Shown: piece after piece, positions 1 to 8,565 of the stretch
Layout of the letters: each line of letters begins with the position of its first letter
How positions within the stretch are numbered: position 1 is the first letter of the stretch
From: an uncultured Ruminococcus sp.
GTDB lineage: Bacteria > Bacillota > Clostridia > Oscillospirales > Ruminococcaceae
Length of the DNA stretch: 19,479 nucleotides
Direction of reading: 5' to 3'
NCBI GenBank assembly: GCA_937901485.1
Contig: CALGTT010000314.1
Location: 1-19,479 of the forward strand
The notes under the pieces: model-generated
What the model saw: the letters and a program-made list of their open reading frames with translations, nothing else
What the model was told of the DNA's origin: nothing
Databases searched by the model: none
Position numbers and translations under genes: made by a program

Positions 1-11
1 TATAATAAAAA

Positions 12-59
12 CAATCCTTCAGACTGCTTCGCAGCCAGCTCCCTTTACACAAGGGAGCC
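12..59. repeat. MITE-like palindromic repeat at window edge
   Basis: This is a compact double hairpin. One stem pairs GCTCCCTT (38-45) with AAGGGAGC (51-58) around a 5-base loop. A second stem pairs CTGC (24-27) with GCAG (31-34) around TTC. From memory, the wording and layout match a short repeat dispersed in Faecalibacterium/Ruminococcus-type genomes, usually between genes. Here it supplies the last four codons and the stop of the helicase reading frame. That suggests insertion into the gene, although a native repeat just behind a shortened gene is possible. Only one end can be judged because the window begins 11 bases away. Confidence 0.7.
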
Positions 60-2477
60 ATGAAACAAGTAAATGTTTTTTTGTGCAGCTGCAAGACAGA
101 AGAAATCATAAAAAGCATCCATAGATTGCTCAATTGTCATTTCTTCCATATGCAAAACAGCCAATGCAAACAATTGCCGTGCAGCGGTAACATCTGATGC
201 ATCCGACATATCTCTCGCCAGTTTTGCGGCTCTTTGACGACTGTCTGAAAACAAAAGAACTTTACGCCCTTCATTCGGCAAGCGTTCAGCATCTTTTCCG
301 GGGACAGGCGGCTGGACCTGGAACTGCGTTTTGATCAGATTGAAAAATGATAAGTTTCCACGGGTACTGAACGATGTCAGCTCCATATGTGAAAGCTGAT
401 GCAGACAATGCGGACAGGTTGGAAACGTAACAACTGCGGGCCATCCTTTTGCAGAATAATCACAATAATATAATTTTCGTATGCCTTCCTTACCGTTCAA
501 AGAATCGTCTTTAAAGTGCAAAAAACCGCTGTATATATCCAGATAGCAGGGTCTGATCGGCTTCTGACTATGCCGCATGGGAAGCGAATAATCTTCCGGT
601 GAAATGTACAGATGGATCTCCTTCATCTTGTTATCCATCACCAAGCCAGAATATCGCCATAAATATGCCATTCCTTTTGAACCGATGGAATTCAGATCAT
701 CTTCGAGCACATATCCCTTGAAAAACAGAGAACCACAGCGGCGGTCATTGTACAATTCATATACCATAGCCTGACAATGCGGACAGGTCAGAATACCATC
801 TGTCAGAAAGATCTCGCCCAATGTCAGCGTTTGTTCTGAATGGGAACGAGAACACTTCGGATTTGTACAGGCATATACACCCTTAATGCCTTTAAAAAGC
901 ATGTGCATACGTGCTGGAAATAATACTGCTCCCTTGTCGTTTCGTGCGAGCGGAGCAATTGCAAGCATCACACTAATCGCATGAAGACTCCGCTCGGTTT
1001 CTTCGCCTGGGAATACAATCTCTGCAAGTTCCTGTAATGAAACCGCTGTCCCACGACAATTCTGCACCATCTCACAAAAAGGACGATACGAAAGCAAATG
1101 ATCATACATCCAATAAAATGCCTTCTCTTCCGATGAAAAAGCACTACTTTTATCTTCAGCAGACTGCCAAAATTGATTCAATGACTTCAAACGTTCCTCA
1201 TCTTGCTCCTCAAATACCGATGGCTGAAATGAGAGGAATGTTTCGATAGGAATATCGTACTTTCCATTTGTATCTACAATTTCACGTTCACCGTTTAAAC
1301 GGCGGAATTCAGTATGATGATCTGCGGCAGTCAGATCTCTTGCAAACTGCATAACAGATTCCCGTTCCTGCTCCGTTCCATCCGGCATACTTGCGGTAGT
1401 CAGAATAAACTGTACTTTATCACGAGAAATGCCCAATTTGTGAAACAGTCTTCGTATCAGCAGTGCAACCTCTCCACCAGATGCACCACGATACATATGT
1501 GCTTCATCAATAATAAACAAAAGTCGATTATTTCTGTCTTGCTCAAGCCATTTTCTGGTATCATCCCAGATTTTTCGTTCTATAGGTCTGAGTAGCATAT
1601 ATTCGAGCATGGAATAGTTTGTGATCAGAATATCCGGACAGAATTGCTGCATTTCAAATCTTGTGATCAGTTCTGCGTCATCAGTATTGGGAATATGATC
1701 GCCGCAATGCAGACGCTTTAGAAATGCCCCCATATCTGTCTTTGCCGGTATCTTTCCATCTTTCAGAAGTTTTTTAAAATATACTTCTTCTGAAGGTGTT
1801 TTGGGGAACGTCATTCTTGCAAGCGTGCGTTCAAGTTTATGATCTTTGTTAATATCTGATTCTGGTCCCGGATAAGGTGTTCTTCCGGTATACATACCAA
1901 ACTGTGGTGCTCGCACCTGTGACCCACAAAGGGAGCGGAATCTATGCAAGAACTTTCCTTGCGGATCACCAATGAGCCTTCGTAATCTGCCAACCTGATC
2001 CGAGACCAGTGCATTCATCGGATACATGATAATCGTTCTTACACCTCGCTGCTGCCAGCTCTGTGGGGTGTTTCTGGCCTCAGATGCAAGCTTTGAAATC
2101 AGTGGCCACATAAAACATTCTGTTTTACCTGAACCGGTACCTGTAGATACAAAAAGATCTTTTCCTGAAAATGCTGTTTCCAATGCCTGCACCTGATGTA
2201 CAAATGGATTTGGAAATATACCCAACCCATCATCAGACAATCCCATCAGAAACTCTTTCAGCCAATTTGGAAGATTGGATGAACGTATTCCATCTATCAG
2301 AGTCCGATATGCAGGTGATGACTCGATATATGGTTTCTGATAAAGCACTTCCTCCTTATCCAGTTCGTCTTCCACGGCACATCGCAGCAACAGCGATTTT
2401 CCAAAATACTGTGAAATAATGTAATCTTTCAGTTCTGACCGCAATTGCTTGTGGACAAAATTTGCTCCATTTCCCAT
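45..2477 (-). CDS. DruE/DUF1998-type SF2 helicase, C-terminally truncated
   Basis: The gene encodes the ATP-binding half of a large DEAD/DEAH helicase of the DruE-like family, which would translocate on nucleic acid using ATP. Visible motifs (810-aa numbering) are the Walker A TGTGSGKTE at 112-120, the family signature YPMNALVSDQ near 152-161, DEAH at 324-327, TTAS near 360-363, a zinc-ribbon-like set of cysteines (537, 542, 565, 568, 581) with the family phrase VYEL...CG, a second CPHC at 688-691, and motif IV LLFSDSRQRAAK near 741-752. Motifs V and VI and the DUF1998 region are absent; full-length relatives run well beyond 1,000 residues. The stop falls inside a palindromic repeat, so this is probably a truncated or split gene. 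I chose the ATG at 2477, 1 base past the upstream stop, because AGAGGA lies 8 bases before it. A start at 2516 would overlap the upstream gene by 38 bases. It is the last gene of a four-gene operon. Confidence 0.9.
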   Translation of the reverse strand: MGNGANFVHKQLRSELKDYIISQYFGKSLLLRCAVEDELDKEEVLYQKPYIESSPAYRTLIDGIRSSNLPNWLKEFLMGLSDDGLGIFPNPFVHQVQALETAFSGKDLFVSTGTGSGKTECFMWPLISKLASEARNTPQSWQQRGVRTIIMYPMNALVSDQVGRLRRLIGDPQGKFLHRFRSLCGSQVRAPQFGMYTGRTPYPGPESDINKDHKLERTLARMTFPKTPSEEVYFKKLLKDGKIPAKTDMGAFLKRLHCGDHIPNTDDAELITRFEMQQFCPDILITNYSMLEYMLLRPIERKIWDDTRKWLEQDRNNRLLFIIDEAHMYRGASGGEVALLIRRLFHKLGISRDKVQFILTTASMPDGTEQERESVMQFARDLTAADHHTEFRRLNGEREIVDTNGKYDIPIETFLSFQPSVFEEQDEERLKSLNQFWQSAEDKSSAFSSEEKAFYWMYDHLLSYRPFCEMVQNCRGTAVSLQELAEIVFPGEETERSLHAISVMLAIAPLARNDKGAVLFPARMHMLFKGIKGVYACTNPKCSRSHSEQTLTLGEIFLTDGILTCPHCQAMVYELYNDRRCGSLFFKGYVLEDDLNSIGSKGMAYLWRYSGLVMDNKMKEIHLYISPEDYSLPMRHSQKPIRPCYLDIYSGFLHFKDDSLNGKEGIRKLYYCDYSAKGWPAVVTFPTCPHCLHQLSHMELTSFSTRGNLSFFNLIKTQFQVQPPVPGKDAERLPNEGRKVLLFSDSRQRAAKLARDMSDASDVTAARQLFALAVLHMEEMTIEQSMDAFYDFFCLAAAQKNIYLFHGSLV

Positions 2478-2478
2478 A

Positions 2479-3495
2479 CTAAAATTCCTCTTTAAATTGA
2501 TATCCGATCTGTTCAAAGATCTGTTTGATACCTATGAAAATTTCCTTATCAAAGATTCTGTTGAACTGGCTCGGGAGAGCCATTCCGTTTTCAGGCCAAC
2601 TGTATAAACAAAAGAAATCCAGTTCCTTTGGCGGATAAAGATATTGCAGTGATACATGCACGATCTCTCCATCCATACGGAATATCGCCGGCGGCAGTTG
2701 TGCATGTACAGCAAGACAGCCATTGGAAAGGATGCGATATGCACCATTCCCGCCGTACCATTCCGGCAACTGCTGTACATACAGCCGTCCGTTCTCCATA
2801 CGATAAAGATAATACAAAGATATACCTTCACGCATGATTCTCATAATGGAGATTGCCCCATCAGCAACAGCTTTATGTGTCCAGTAACCTGATCTGAAAG
2901 GCGGATGTATTTTTAAGTATTCCGCTGATTCTGGTATTGACATCTCTTTCCAAGCTGCATTGGCAATACAAAAATTCCATACATCTTCTACTTTTCCAAT
3001 TGTCAATCCGAACATTTCTCGGATATCTTTTGATGGTATATTGTCATTGTCCAAAACTTTCTGATACATTCCTAACCCGCTTGAAAACACTGGCTTTCCC
3101 AATGGGGTGCCCCTAACAAGGTGGATATGGTCATTTAATGCAGAAACCCGCATTATCGGCGGACTGATATAATAGTTTTGATGGTATAAATAACCGTTGT
3201 TTAGATAGACTTTGTAGATCATATCGGCCAAGATATCCGGATTCAAATCCAGATGCAGAGCAATTTCCGGATACAATTGACCATAATTTACAGCCATTTT
3301 TTCAATTCTCCGTTTGAAGTGTGTGATGGATACAACATCTCCTTCCTCCGGTTTGTCCCAGAGAGAAGCATATGCCAATTGTCCGATTGCACTGTAGATG
3401 ATACGACTCTTCCATTTTTCTTCTGGCTCTGCCGTTCCTTTATTAATCCGAAGTTCTGATGCAATTCTTTGCAATAATCCGCCGTATTTTTTCAT
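2479..3495 (-). CDS. unrecognised 338-aa protein of the helicase operon
   Basis: I do not recognise this family. The protein is soluble-looking, with no signal peptide or membrane segment, and is mixed alpha/beta. The N-terminal third is helical and charged (EEKWKSRIIYSAIGQLAYAS near 25-44). The middle and C-terminal parts are rich in aromatic residues (Tyr, Trp, Phe). No nuclease, ATPase or zinc motif stands out. Its ATG overlaps the stop of the 893-aa gene as TAATG, and AGGAG lies 7 bases upstream, so translation is probably coupled. The helicase gene starts 1 base after its stop. Its place between a coiled-coil protein and a DruE-like helicase suggests a structural or adaptor subunit of that complex, but this is inference from position only. 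Confidence 0.85.
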   Translation of the reverse strand: MKKYGGLLQRIASELRINKGTAEPEEKWKSRIIYSAIGQLAYASLWDKPEEGDVVSITHFKRRIEKMAVNYGQLYPEIALHLDLNPDILADMIYKVYLNNGYLYHQNYYISPPIMRVSALNDHIHLVRGTPLGKPVFSSGLGMYQKVLDNDNIPSKDIREMFGLTIGKVEDVWNFCIANAAWKEMSIPESAEYLKIHPPFRSGYWTHKAVADGAISIMRIMREGISLYYLYRMENGRLYVQQLPEWYGGNGAYRILSNGCLAVHAQLPPAIFRMDGEIVHVSLQYLYPPKELDFFCLYSWPENGMALPSQFNRIFDKEIFIGIKQIFEQIGYQFKEEF

Positions 3496-6176
3496 TATAA
3501 AACTCCTGCTAAATTCCTGATCTGTACTTTTGTATCTGCAGAGGGGTGCTGCTCCGTCTGTGTTGTTTGCGTGATGATGTCAACGAGCAGTTCCATCTTT
3601 CCAGTCATATAGGCATACGGAACAATTCCATATAAATAATCATCATCGTTGCTTTCGTTTTCAAGAAGACAATGCATGTCTGTCAATATACGTTGTAATC
3701 TATTTTTTGCAAGCATTCCCAACTGAAGTGTCTTTATTGCATGATACTGTACAGATTTAGAATCCCCGGACTTGTATGGCACAAATGATTCGCTGAAATA
3801 TCCTCCTACAAATTTCCCGGTTGGCTTTTTATCAACAAGTAGTTCCGTAAGCACGGGCAGACAATAGTGATATAAACCCTGTGATTCCAGACACAGATCA
3901 TCTGCAAAAGGGTGAATTAAAATAGGGTAACATCTCATTTTATCAAGCTGTTCTGCAATTGAGGTAAGCCAATCGTGACGAAATGCATTGGAAAATGTTA
4001 CTACAGAATCATTACAGTTATCTAACTGTTCCAGTAAATCATTTGGGCAAGTGCCTGCACAATTCATGCGAGCCGCTAATTTGCCGAACAATGAAGCTGA
4101 CAGAGCATCTGCAATACTTTGACCATTCGGACCTGCTAAAATAATCGGAACATGATTCAGATAAGCTGCATACAAGAACCCTGCGAACGAATTCGCATAT
4201 TCCGATGCCACACCAGCCTCCTGCAATTCATAAGAAAGTGTCACGATCACATCATTCGCTGTCAAATTCATTTCCAGATCTTCCGGATCCAGCACTTTTC
4301 CGGAAACTAGAACAGAATGGTTTTCAGAAACACCGACAGATACTGATGGTATGAATGCCATATCACAAAGCAAATCGGAAGCGTCTTGTCTTGCAGCAGC
4401 AATACGGCTTGCAACCTTTTCTTCGACTGACTTTGCCAAAGCTTCCTTCTGTGCGATCTCTTCTCTAAACGAAGTCAATTTCTTTTCAGTATCCAAATAT
4501 TCATCCTGAATCTGTTTTTGTTTTTCAGTACTTGATGAAATTTGTTCTTTGAGTTTACACAAATCATATGCAGCAGATTTTATCATTTCTTCATGTTGCT
4601 GTTTCCATTCTTCCTCGATCTGCAGCTGGCACTGGTGCATCAAATCAGGATGAGATGCAATCACACTTGCAAGCAGGTCACTTTCAAGTGTTGTATCTGA
4701 AAAATAAAGATCTGCATTGCTCATGATCTCCTCTACATAATGTACGGCTTCTTCTTCAGTGCACTGACAGGTTTCTGCAATTTCAGCATACAGTTCCTGT
4801 GTTGGCATTTCCTCTAAAAACCCTTTACATTTTTGCCATTGAGATTTCTGGAAGCCTTTTGTTTTAAAAACAGACCATGTCAATCTACTTACCAAGATGT
4901 CCCGTGCCGCCTTGTGTGCATCAAAAAGTCTCACCAACTCACTGCATTCACCCAATGTCAGATTTTGATAAAAAAGGCGTCCCCAAAGTTTCACTGTGCA
5001 ATTTGCAGGAATAATGTATTTTTCAATTGTAAACAAATCTTTTTTCAAACGGATTTGATTGCCGAATCGTTCTGTATTCTTACTGTTGCAGCAGTAACCA
5101 ATATATCTACCATCTTGTGCTACAATTGCATAGAGTTTGCTTTTTCCAAGAGAGCTGTCTGAAAAACCTGTTTTAAGCACATCCAGTAGTTCATCCTCTG
5201 TTTGGCATTCTGAAAATACAACAATTTCTGTAGGTTGATATTTTTCCAGATAGTGAGTCTCAGTATATATTTTTTCGGCATCATTATAAGACCAATTCCA
5301 TTCCCAGACTCCGATATTCTCTTTTGGACCATCTCTGTAAAACAAACTGCTTAATCCTTCATATTGATTTCTCAAGCTTGAATCATTCTCAAACGGAATC
5401 AATTCACCTTGATCTGTAATATCGGCTAATCGTTCTAACCATGGTTTACCATCATAAACACCATAATACACCTTGCATAATGACATATACGGATAATCAG
5501 GATTTCTTGTGAGATTGGAAGTCACTCCGATTCTAGGATTACGCAGTTTTTGTAATTCTTCCTGCAAAGAAACGTTCTTTGCAGAAACAAGTTCAAAGTC
5601 CTGCAAAACTTGTGAATGTACTGACTGTAAATCTTGTACGGACTGTTCAGCAATATGCAAAGCATGTTCAAGTTCGGCAATCCGCTGCACGTTTGCATCA
5701 TGTTCTTGACGAAATTGCTGTGCTTTTTCCATTTCTGTTCTAGAAGATTCTTGCTCTGTAATCATACGCACTGTACTACAAGCAAGTGCAATATATGGAT
5801 CGCTATAATCCGCACCAGAAAGTTTAAAATACAGTTCGGGCATTCCAGCAAATGGACTATTGGCTACTGCTTTCATAACAGCCATATCGCTGGTTATTTC
5901 GGGATCACTTTGTTTATGAATTTCAGTACTTTCATCAATTTCCTTAATCATTGCTTTTGAAAAGTTATCCAAGAGCGTGTGTATGAATGGTTCTGATATG
6001 TGATCATATACAAGTTCGAAGGTTTTCTTGTCGGATAGTTTGTTTGACCTGAAACCTGGTACAATGCGATTGAACTGCTTGGGATATTTCTGAAAACGCT
6101 TTCTGATATTATCAGCAGTTATGATTTCACATAGAAACAGCGTTTCATCCTTTGATAATTGAAGTATCTTTTCCAT
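3495..6176 (-). CDS. large coiled-coil protein with degenerate P-loop-like C-terminal domain
   Basis: This 893-aa protein has a helical N-terminal region (about 1-140), a first coiled coil (about 140-212), a mixed alpha/beta middle domain (about 225-430), a second long coiled coil (about 515-600), and a C-terminal domain (about 640-890). The last domain contains IILAGPNGQSIADALS near 678-693, which looks like a nucleotide-binding P-loop that has lost the lysine of GKS/T. It is followed by hydrophobic strands (VVTFSN near 725-730, YPILIHPF near 750-757) spaced as in an AAA-type fold. No clear Walker B follows. Automatic annotation would probably call it SMC-like, but the layout differs from SMC. 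The start has AAGGA 8 bases upstream and follows the 511-aa gene by 4 bases. A scaffold or sensor role for the helicase is a guess. Confidence 0.85.
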   Translation of the reverse strand: MEKILQLSKDETLFLCEIITADNIRKRFQKYPKQFNRIVPGFRSNKLSDKKTFELVYDHISEPFIHTLLDNFSKAMIKEIDESTEIHKQSDPEITSDMAVMKAVANSPFAGMPELYFKLSGADYSDPYIALACSTVRMITEQESSRTEMEKAQQFRQEHDANVQRIAELEHALHIAEQSVQDLQSVHSQVLQDFELVSAKNVSLQEELQKLRNPRIGVTSNLTRNPDYPYMSLCKVYYGVYDGKPWLERLADITDQGELIPFENDSSLRNQYEGLSSLFYRDGPKENIGVWEWNWSYNDAEKIYTETHYLEKYQPTEIVVFSECQTEDELLDVLKTGFSDSSLGKSKLYAIVAQDGRYIGYCCNSKNTERFGNQIRLKKDLFTIEKYIIPANCTVKLWGRLFYQNLTLGECSELVRLFDAHKAARDILVSRLTWSVFKTKGFQKSQWQKCKGFLEEMPTQELYAEIAETCQCTEEEAVHYVEEIMSNADLYFSDTTLESDLLASVIASHPDLMHQCQLQIEEEWKQQHEEMIKSAAYDLCKLKEQISSSTEKQKQIQDEYLDTEKKLTSFREEIAQKEALAKSVEEKVASRIAAARQDASDLLCDMAFIPSVSVGVSENHSVLVSGKVLDPEDLEMNLTANDVIVTLSYELQEAGVASEYANSFAGFLYAAYLNHVPIILAGPNGQSIADALSASLFGKLAARMNCAGTCPNDLLEQLDNCNDSVVTFSNAFRHDWLTSIAEQLDKMRCYPILIHPFADDLCLESQGLYHYCLPVLTELLVDKKPTGKFVGGYFSESFVPYKSGDSKSVQYHAIKTLQLGMLAKNRLQRILTDMHCLLENESNDDDYLYGIVPYAYMTGKMELLVDIITQTTQTEQHPSADTKVQIRNLAGVL

Positions 6177-6180
6177 ATTC

Positions 6181-7716
6181 TCATTCCTTGTTGATGTAAT
6201 GTTTCAAAAATGTTGTCAGAATCTTATAGGCACGCTCTGAAATCATGCCTCTGCGGATCTGTGCAGACAACCATTTCTGTACTTTGGGGTAATGATGCAG
6301 CTGTTGCATTATTCTGCCCGTAATATAACTGGTCGAGATCTGTCTCCCACCTGTTGCAGTAAGCTGATTTAGCAGCTTTTCTTCCTGTATAGAATCCGTG
6401 ATGAATGATGAGACGAATTCCGTCTTCCAAACACAATCCAGTCCTTGGAATATTATAATGACGCTTACGTCCTGTATCTCATCAAGTTCAAGCAGTGTTC
6501 CTGCTGTGAGGGGATACTGTGCATTCCCTTTATTTTTCTTTTCCAGATAAACAAAACCATCATACGGAGCTTTAATACAAATACTTTTCCCTTGTATTGG
6601 TTCACTACTTTCTTTCGTGATGATATTGCCCCTCTCATCCGTTACGGATATATCAGGCTCTGCTCTGCTTTCCATCAGAGGACTTTTCCAGATGTATGTA
6701 TATCGCAATACACTTGTTCTTCCAGTGGATAAAAGCTGTTGACGTTCACTGCATTGAAATGAAATTACTGTTCCTGTTTCAGCAGGAAAATTAAGAATAT
6801 ACTGATAAGGAAATGATTTCGCTACGATATCATCTCCTCTGATAAGAAAAAACAAAGTATTAACTGGGGAACGCATCGCATATGGTGCTTCTGCGTAAGT
6901 CGGCCACAATGGAACGATTTCAACCGGATTTTCTGTCAGCATATGCCCAAAATTCATAAAGAATCGAGCAGCGGTTTCACAGAATTCATTAGCCTTCACT
7001 TCATAAATATACCAATCCTGTCCAGTTGCAATTCTGCAGCATATCCGTCTACAGGAGATCTCCTGACTTCCATCATGGATCCGTCGAGTTGTTAAAATGT
7101 GATAGGTTCTTCCTACAATGACATCTGCACCATCTGGAAGTCGTTTGCGAGTAACACTATCAAATAACGTTCCTGTTTTATAAATTCCACTGATAGGATT
7201 AAAAAAAGCACTCTGTTGTGCACCGTTTGCATTCAGATATTTGAGACGATACTGAGCATGAGGTTGTGAACCGATCGATAGATAAGTAACCTGTTCAGGT
7301 ATCAAACGGTTGATATCATATTGATGCGATATGTTTTCCCCTGATAAAATAATAATTCTTTGGGTATCTTGGGATATTTTATATGCAGGCAGAACACCAA
7401 GTTCTAAATGAAATTCATATCTGCTATCAACAATCAATCGTATTGGCGGTGAGAAACTTTGAGGTTCAAACGATACTGCAGTAGTTAATGTTTGCGAACG
7501 TTCAGGACAATTTTTGCTTGCTTCGCCCCGACTATGCTTGAAATATCGATCACGCACAGGACCATCTGTAAGGGAAACATATTGTCTGCAAAGTCGGCAC
7601 ATAAACAAGCCGCTGTTTGCCGAAACAGTTCCGCCTGGATGAATTCTGGCAGCTTCCTGTATTGTGATATGCTCCCACCCATTATTTCCCCACATAGAAA
7701 CATGAGTTAATGCCAT
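6181..7716 (-). CDS. CoiA-like zinc-finger protein, first gene of helicase operon
   Basis: The 511-aa product has an N-terminal zinc-finger-like pattern: FMCRLC (Cys40, Cys43), then YFKH (His61) and Cys70. This spacing and the phrase YFKHS resemble the N-terminal domain of competence protein CoiA and related nuclease-associated proteins. I see no clear PD-(D/E)XK nuclease after it. The remainder (about 85-510) is beta-rich, with several repeats of short hydrophobic strands, and ends in a helical segment with basic residues. It could be a DNA- or ligand-recognition subunit (inference). The ATG at 7716 lies only 7 bases after the predicted end of a group II intron relic, and no convincing Shine-Dalgarno sequence is present just before it. 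The native translation signal may therefore have been disturbed. The start agrees with the position of the zinc domain. Confidence 0.82.
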   Translation of the reverse strand: MALTHVSMWGNNGWEHITIQEAARIHPGGTVSANSGLFMCRLCRQYVSLTDGPVRDRYFKHSRGEASKNCPERSQTLTTAVSFEPQSFSPPIRLIVDSRYEFHLELGVLPAYKISQDTQRIIILSGENISHQYDINRLIPEQVTYLSIGSQPHAQYRLKYLNANGAQQSAFFNPISGIYKTGTLFDSVTRKRLPDGADVIVGRTYHILTTRRIHDGSQEISCRRICCRIATGQDWYIYEVKANEFCETAARFFMNFGHMLTENPVEIVPLWPTYAEAPYAMRSPVNTLFFLIRGDDIVAKSFPYQYILNFPAETGTVISFQCSERQQLLSTGRTSVLRYTYIWKSPLMESRAEPDISVTDERGNIITKESSEPIQGKSICIKAPYDGFVYLEKKNKGNAQYPLTAGTLLELDEIQDVSVIIIFQGLDCVWKTEFVSSFITDSIQEEKLLNQLTATGGRQISTSYITGRIMQQLHHYPKVQKWLSAQIRRGMISERAYKILTTFLKHYINKE

Positions 7717-7723
7717 GTCACCA

Positions 7724-8001
7724 GTCGAGTAGACATTCTCGACACTCCTTTCAGATTATTTGAAGTGAAAGGCTTGTCTGATGCCCCTCACAGAACCGTA
7801 CTTGCGGTTTTCCCGCATATGGCTCTTCAATCCAGCTTCGATATCCAGTTCCATATATCTTTCGTCAAATGGGGTTCGATAATATAGAAATTCCAGATTC
7901 GCAAATAATCCTTAGCTCACAGCTTCGGCCCCAAGGCTTAGTACCGACTGCCCACTACACTTTGTCGGACAAGGACTTTCACCTTGCTGTATTACTCGCA
8001 C
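7724..8001 (-). mobile_element. internally deleted group II intron relic
   Basis: On the minus strand a 33-base segment at 7793-7825 reads as domain V of a group II intron: it begins GAGCC, carries the AGC catalytic triad, has a GAAA-type tip between GCGG and CCGC, and ends GGTTC. It is followed by the usual TGTGAGGGG linker and a hairpin (7724-7744) that ends CTACTCGAC, as expected for domain VI and an AC 3' end. The 5' side starts GTGCGAG at 8001, followed by GGTGAAAGTCC (7973-7983), typical of domain I. At about 280 bases it is too short for a complete ribozyme and has no reverse transcriptase, so most of domains I-IV is lost. One base in the domain V stem (the A at the sixth position) breaks the expected pairing. 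The 5' end could instead be at 8012. Confidence 0.75.
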
Positions 8002-8065
8002 CGAACTGGCACATCCTCTTTAAAATTATAATTGCAATAATGTTAAAGTGAGAATATATAGTGAA

Positions 8066-8094
8066 ATTATACCACATCACTTCAAAAAAATCAA
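8066..8094 (-). promoter_or_regulatory. sigma-A promoter for the zinc-finger/helicase operon
   Basis: On the minus strand a -35 box TTGATT (8089-8094) and a perfect -10 box TATAAT (8066-8071) are separated by 17 bases. Transcription would begin near 8059 and run through the group II intron relic before reaching the first gene at 7716, giving an unusually long leader of about 340 bases. No other promoter of similar quality lies closer to the gene. Confidence 0.7.
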
Positions 8095-8200
8095 CACTTT
8101 TATACAAATCCATCATCTTTTCTGTTAACTCTACAAGACCTATTTTGAATCTTTCAATAATCATGCAGTCACCCCACCCCAAAAATCTCAATAGTCATTA

Positions 8201-8317
8201 TTAAGCCACAATTTCCTGCAACAAATCCCCCTCCTTGTAAACTACCAGCGATAGCTCATCAGGGTTGAAACTTGTGACCAGAATCATATTGTAATCCCCA
8301 AACACATACCGGAAATT
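8201..8317 (-). other. orphan open reading frame fragment
   Basis: A 38-codon open frame ends at TAA (8201-8203). Its protein-like tail, beginning YVFGDYNMILVTSFNP, contains an internal ATG at 8287. It has no obvious ribosome-binding site and I do not recognise it. It directly follows the decayed IS66 tnpA in the same orientation, so it may be the end of another broken gene joined to it by deletion. Confidence 0.3.
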
Positions 8318-8470
8318 CTAGGTGATAGTAATACGCACCAGTCTTGATTCTGTTCTCGACGCACCATTGGCGAACAGCCATTCCGCTTGCTGTGCTTCAA
8401 TCTGTGTTGATCATTCCTTCGTGCACATCTCTCGCTTGATCACTCTGATTGCTGTTGTTTTCGGTTCCAC
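8318..8470 (-). pseudogene. tnpA: decayed IS66-family accessory protein TnpA
   Basis: A GTG start at 8470 has a perfect AGGAGG 7 bases upstream (8478-8483) and opens a frame beginning VEPKTTAIRVIKREMCTKE, which hits a TGA at 8411-8413 where relatives usually have Trp. The same frame continues STQIEAQQA. After a frameshift near 8384 the next frame gives GMAVRQWCVENRIKTGAYYYHL, which carries the WC...I...YYY hallmark of IS66 TnpA (OrfA). The nonsense codon plus the frameshift make it non-functional. No TnpB or TnpC follows, so only the left end of the insertion sequence survives. Confidence 0.7.
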
Positions 8471-8542
8471 GCTGATTCCTCCTGTGTCCGATTGACTCTA
8501 ATTCGATTCATGGACTATATTGGAATGCCCAAAACAGTCTAT

Positions 8543-8565
8543 GGATCTGCTTAGAGTGCATTTAC
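8543..8565 (-). repeat. terminal inverted-repeat end of the IS66 remnant
   Basis: On the minus strand this begins GTAAATGCACTCTAAGCAG, resembling the GTAAGCG-type tips of IS66-family elements, and lies about 73 bases upstream of the tnpA start, the expected place for the left end. I found no matching right-hand repeat in the window. The remaining bases 8566-8728, up to the end of the RecQ-fusion gene, hold no gene or clear terminator that I can support. Confidence 0.55.

Noticed and set aside
45..7716. Assignment to DISARM or Dpd
   Set aside because: DISARM needs a methyltransferase plus DrmB and DrmC, and Dpd needs a TGT-like DpdA. None is present in the window.
7979..8191. Minus-strand 70-codon frame over the promoter
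   Set aside because: It spans the -35/-10 promoter and enters the intron relic, lacks a ribosome-binding site and resembles no family I know.
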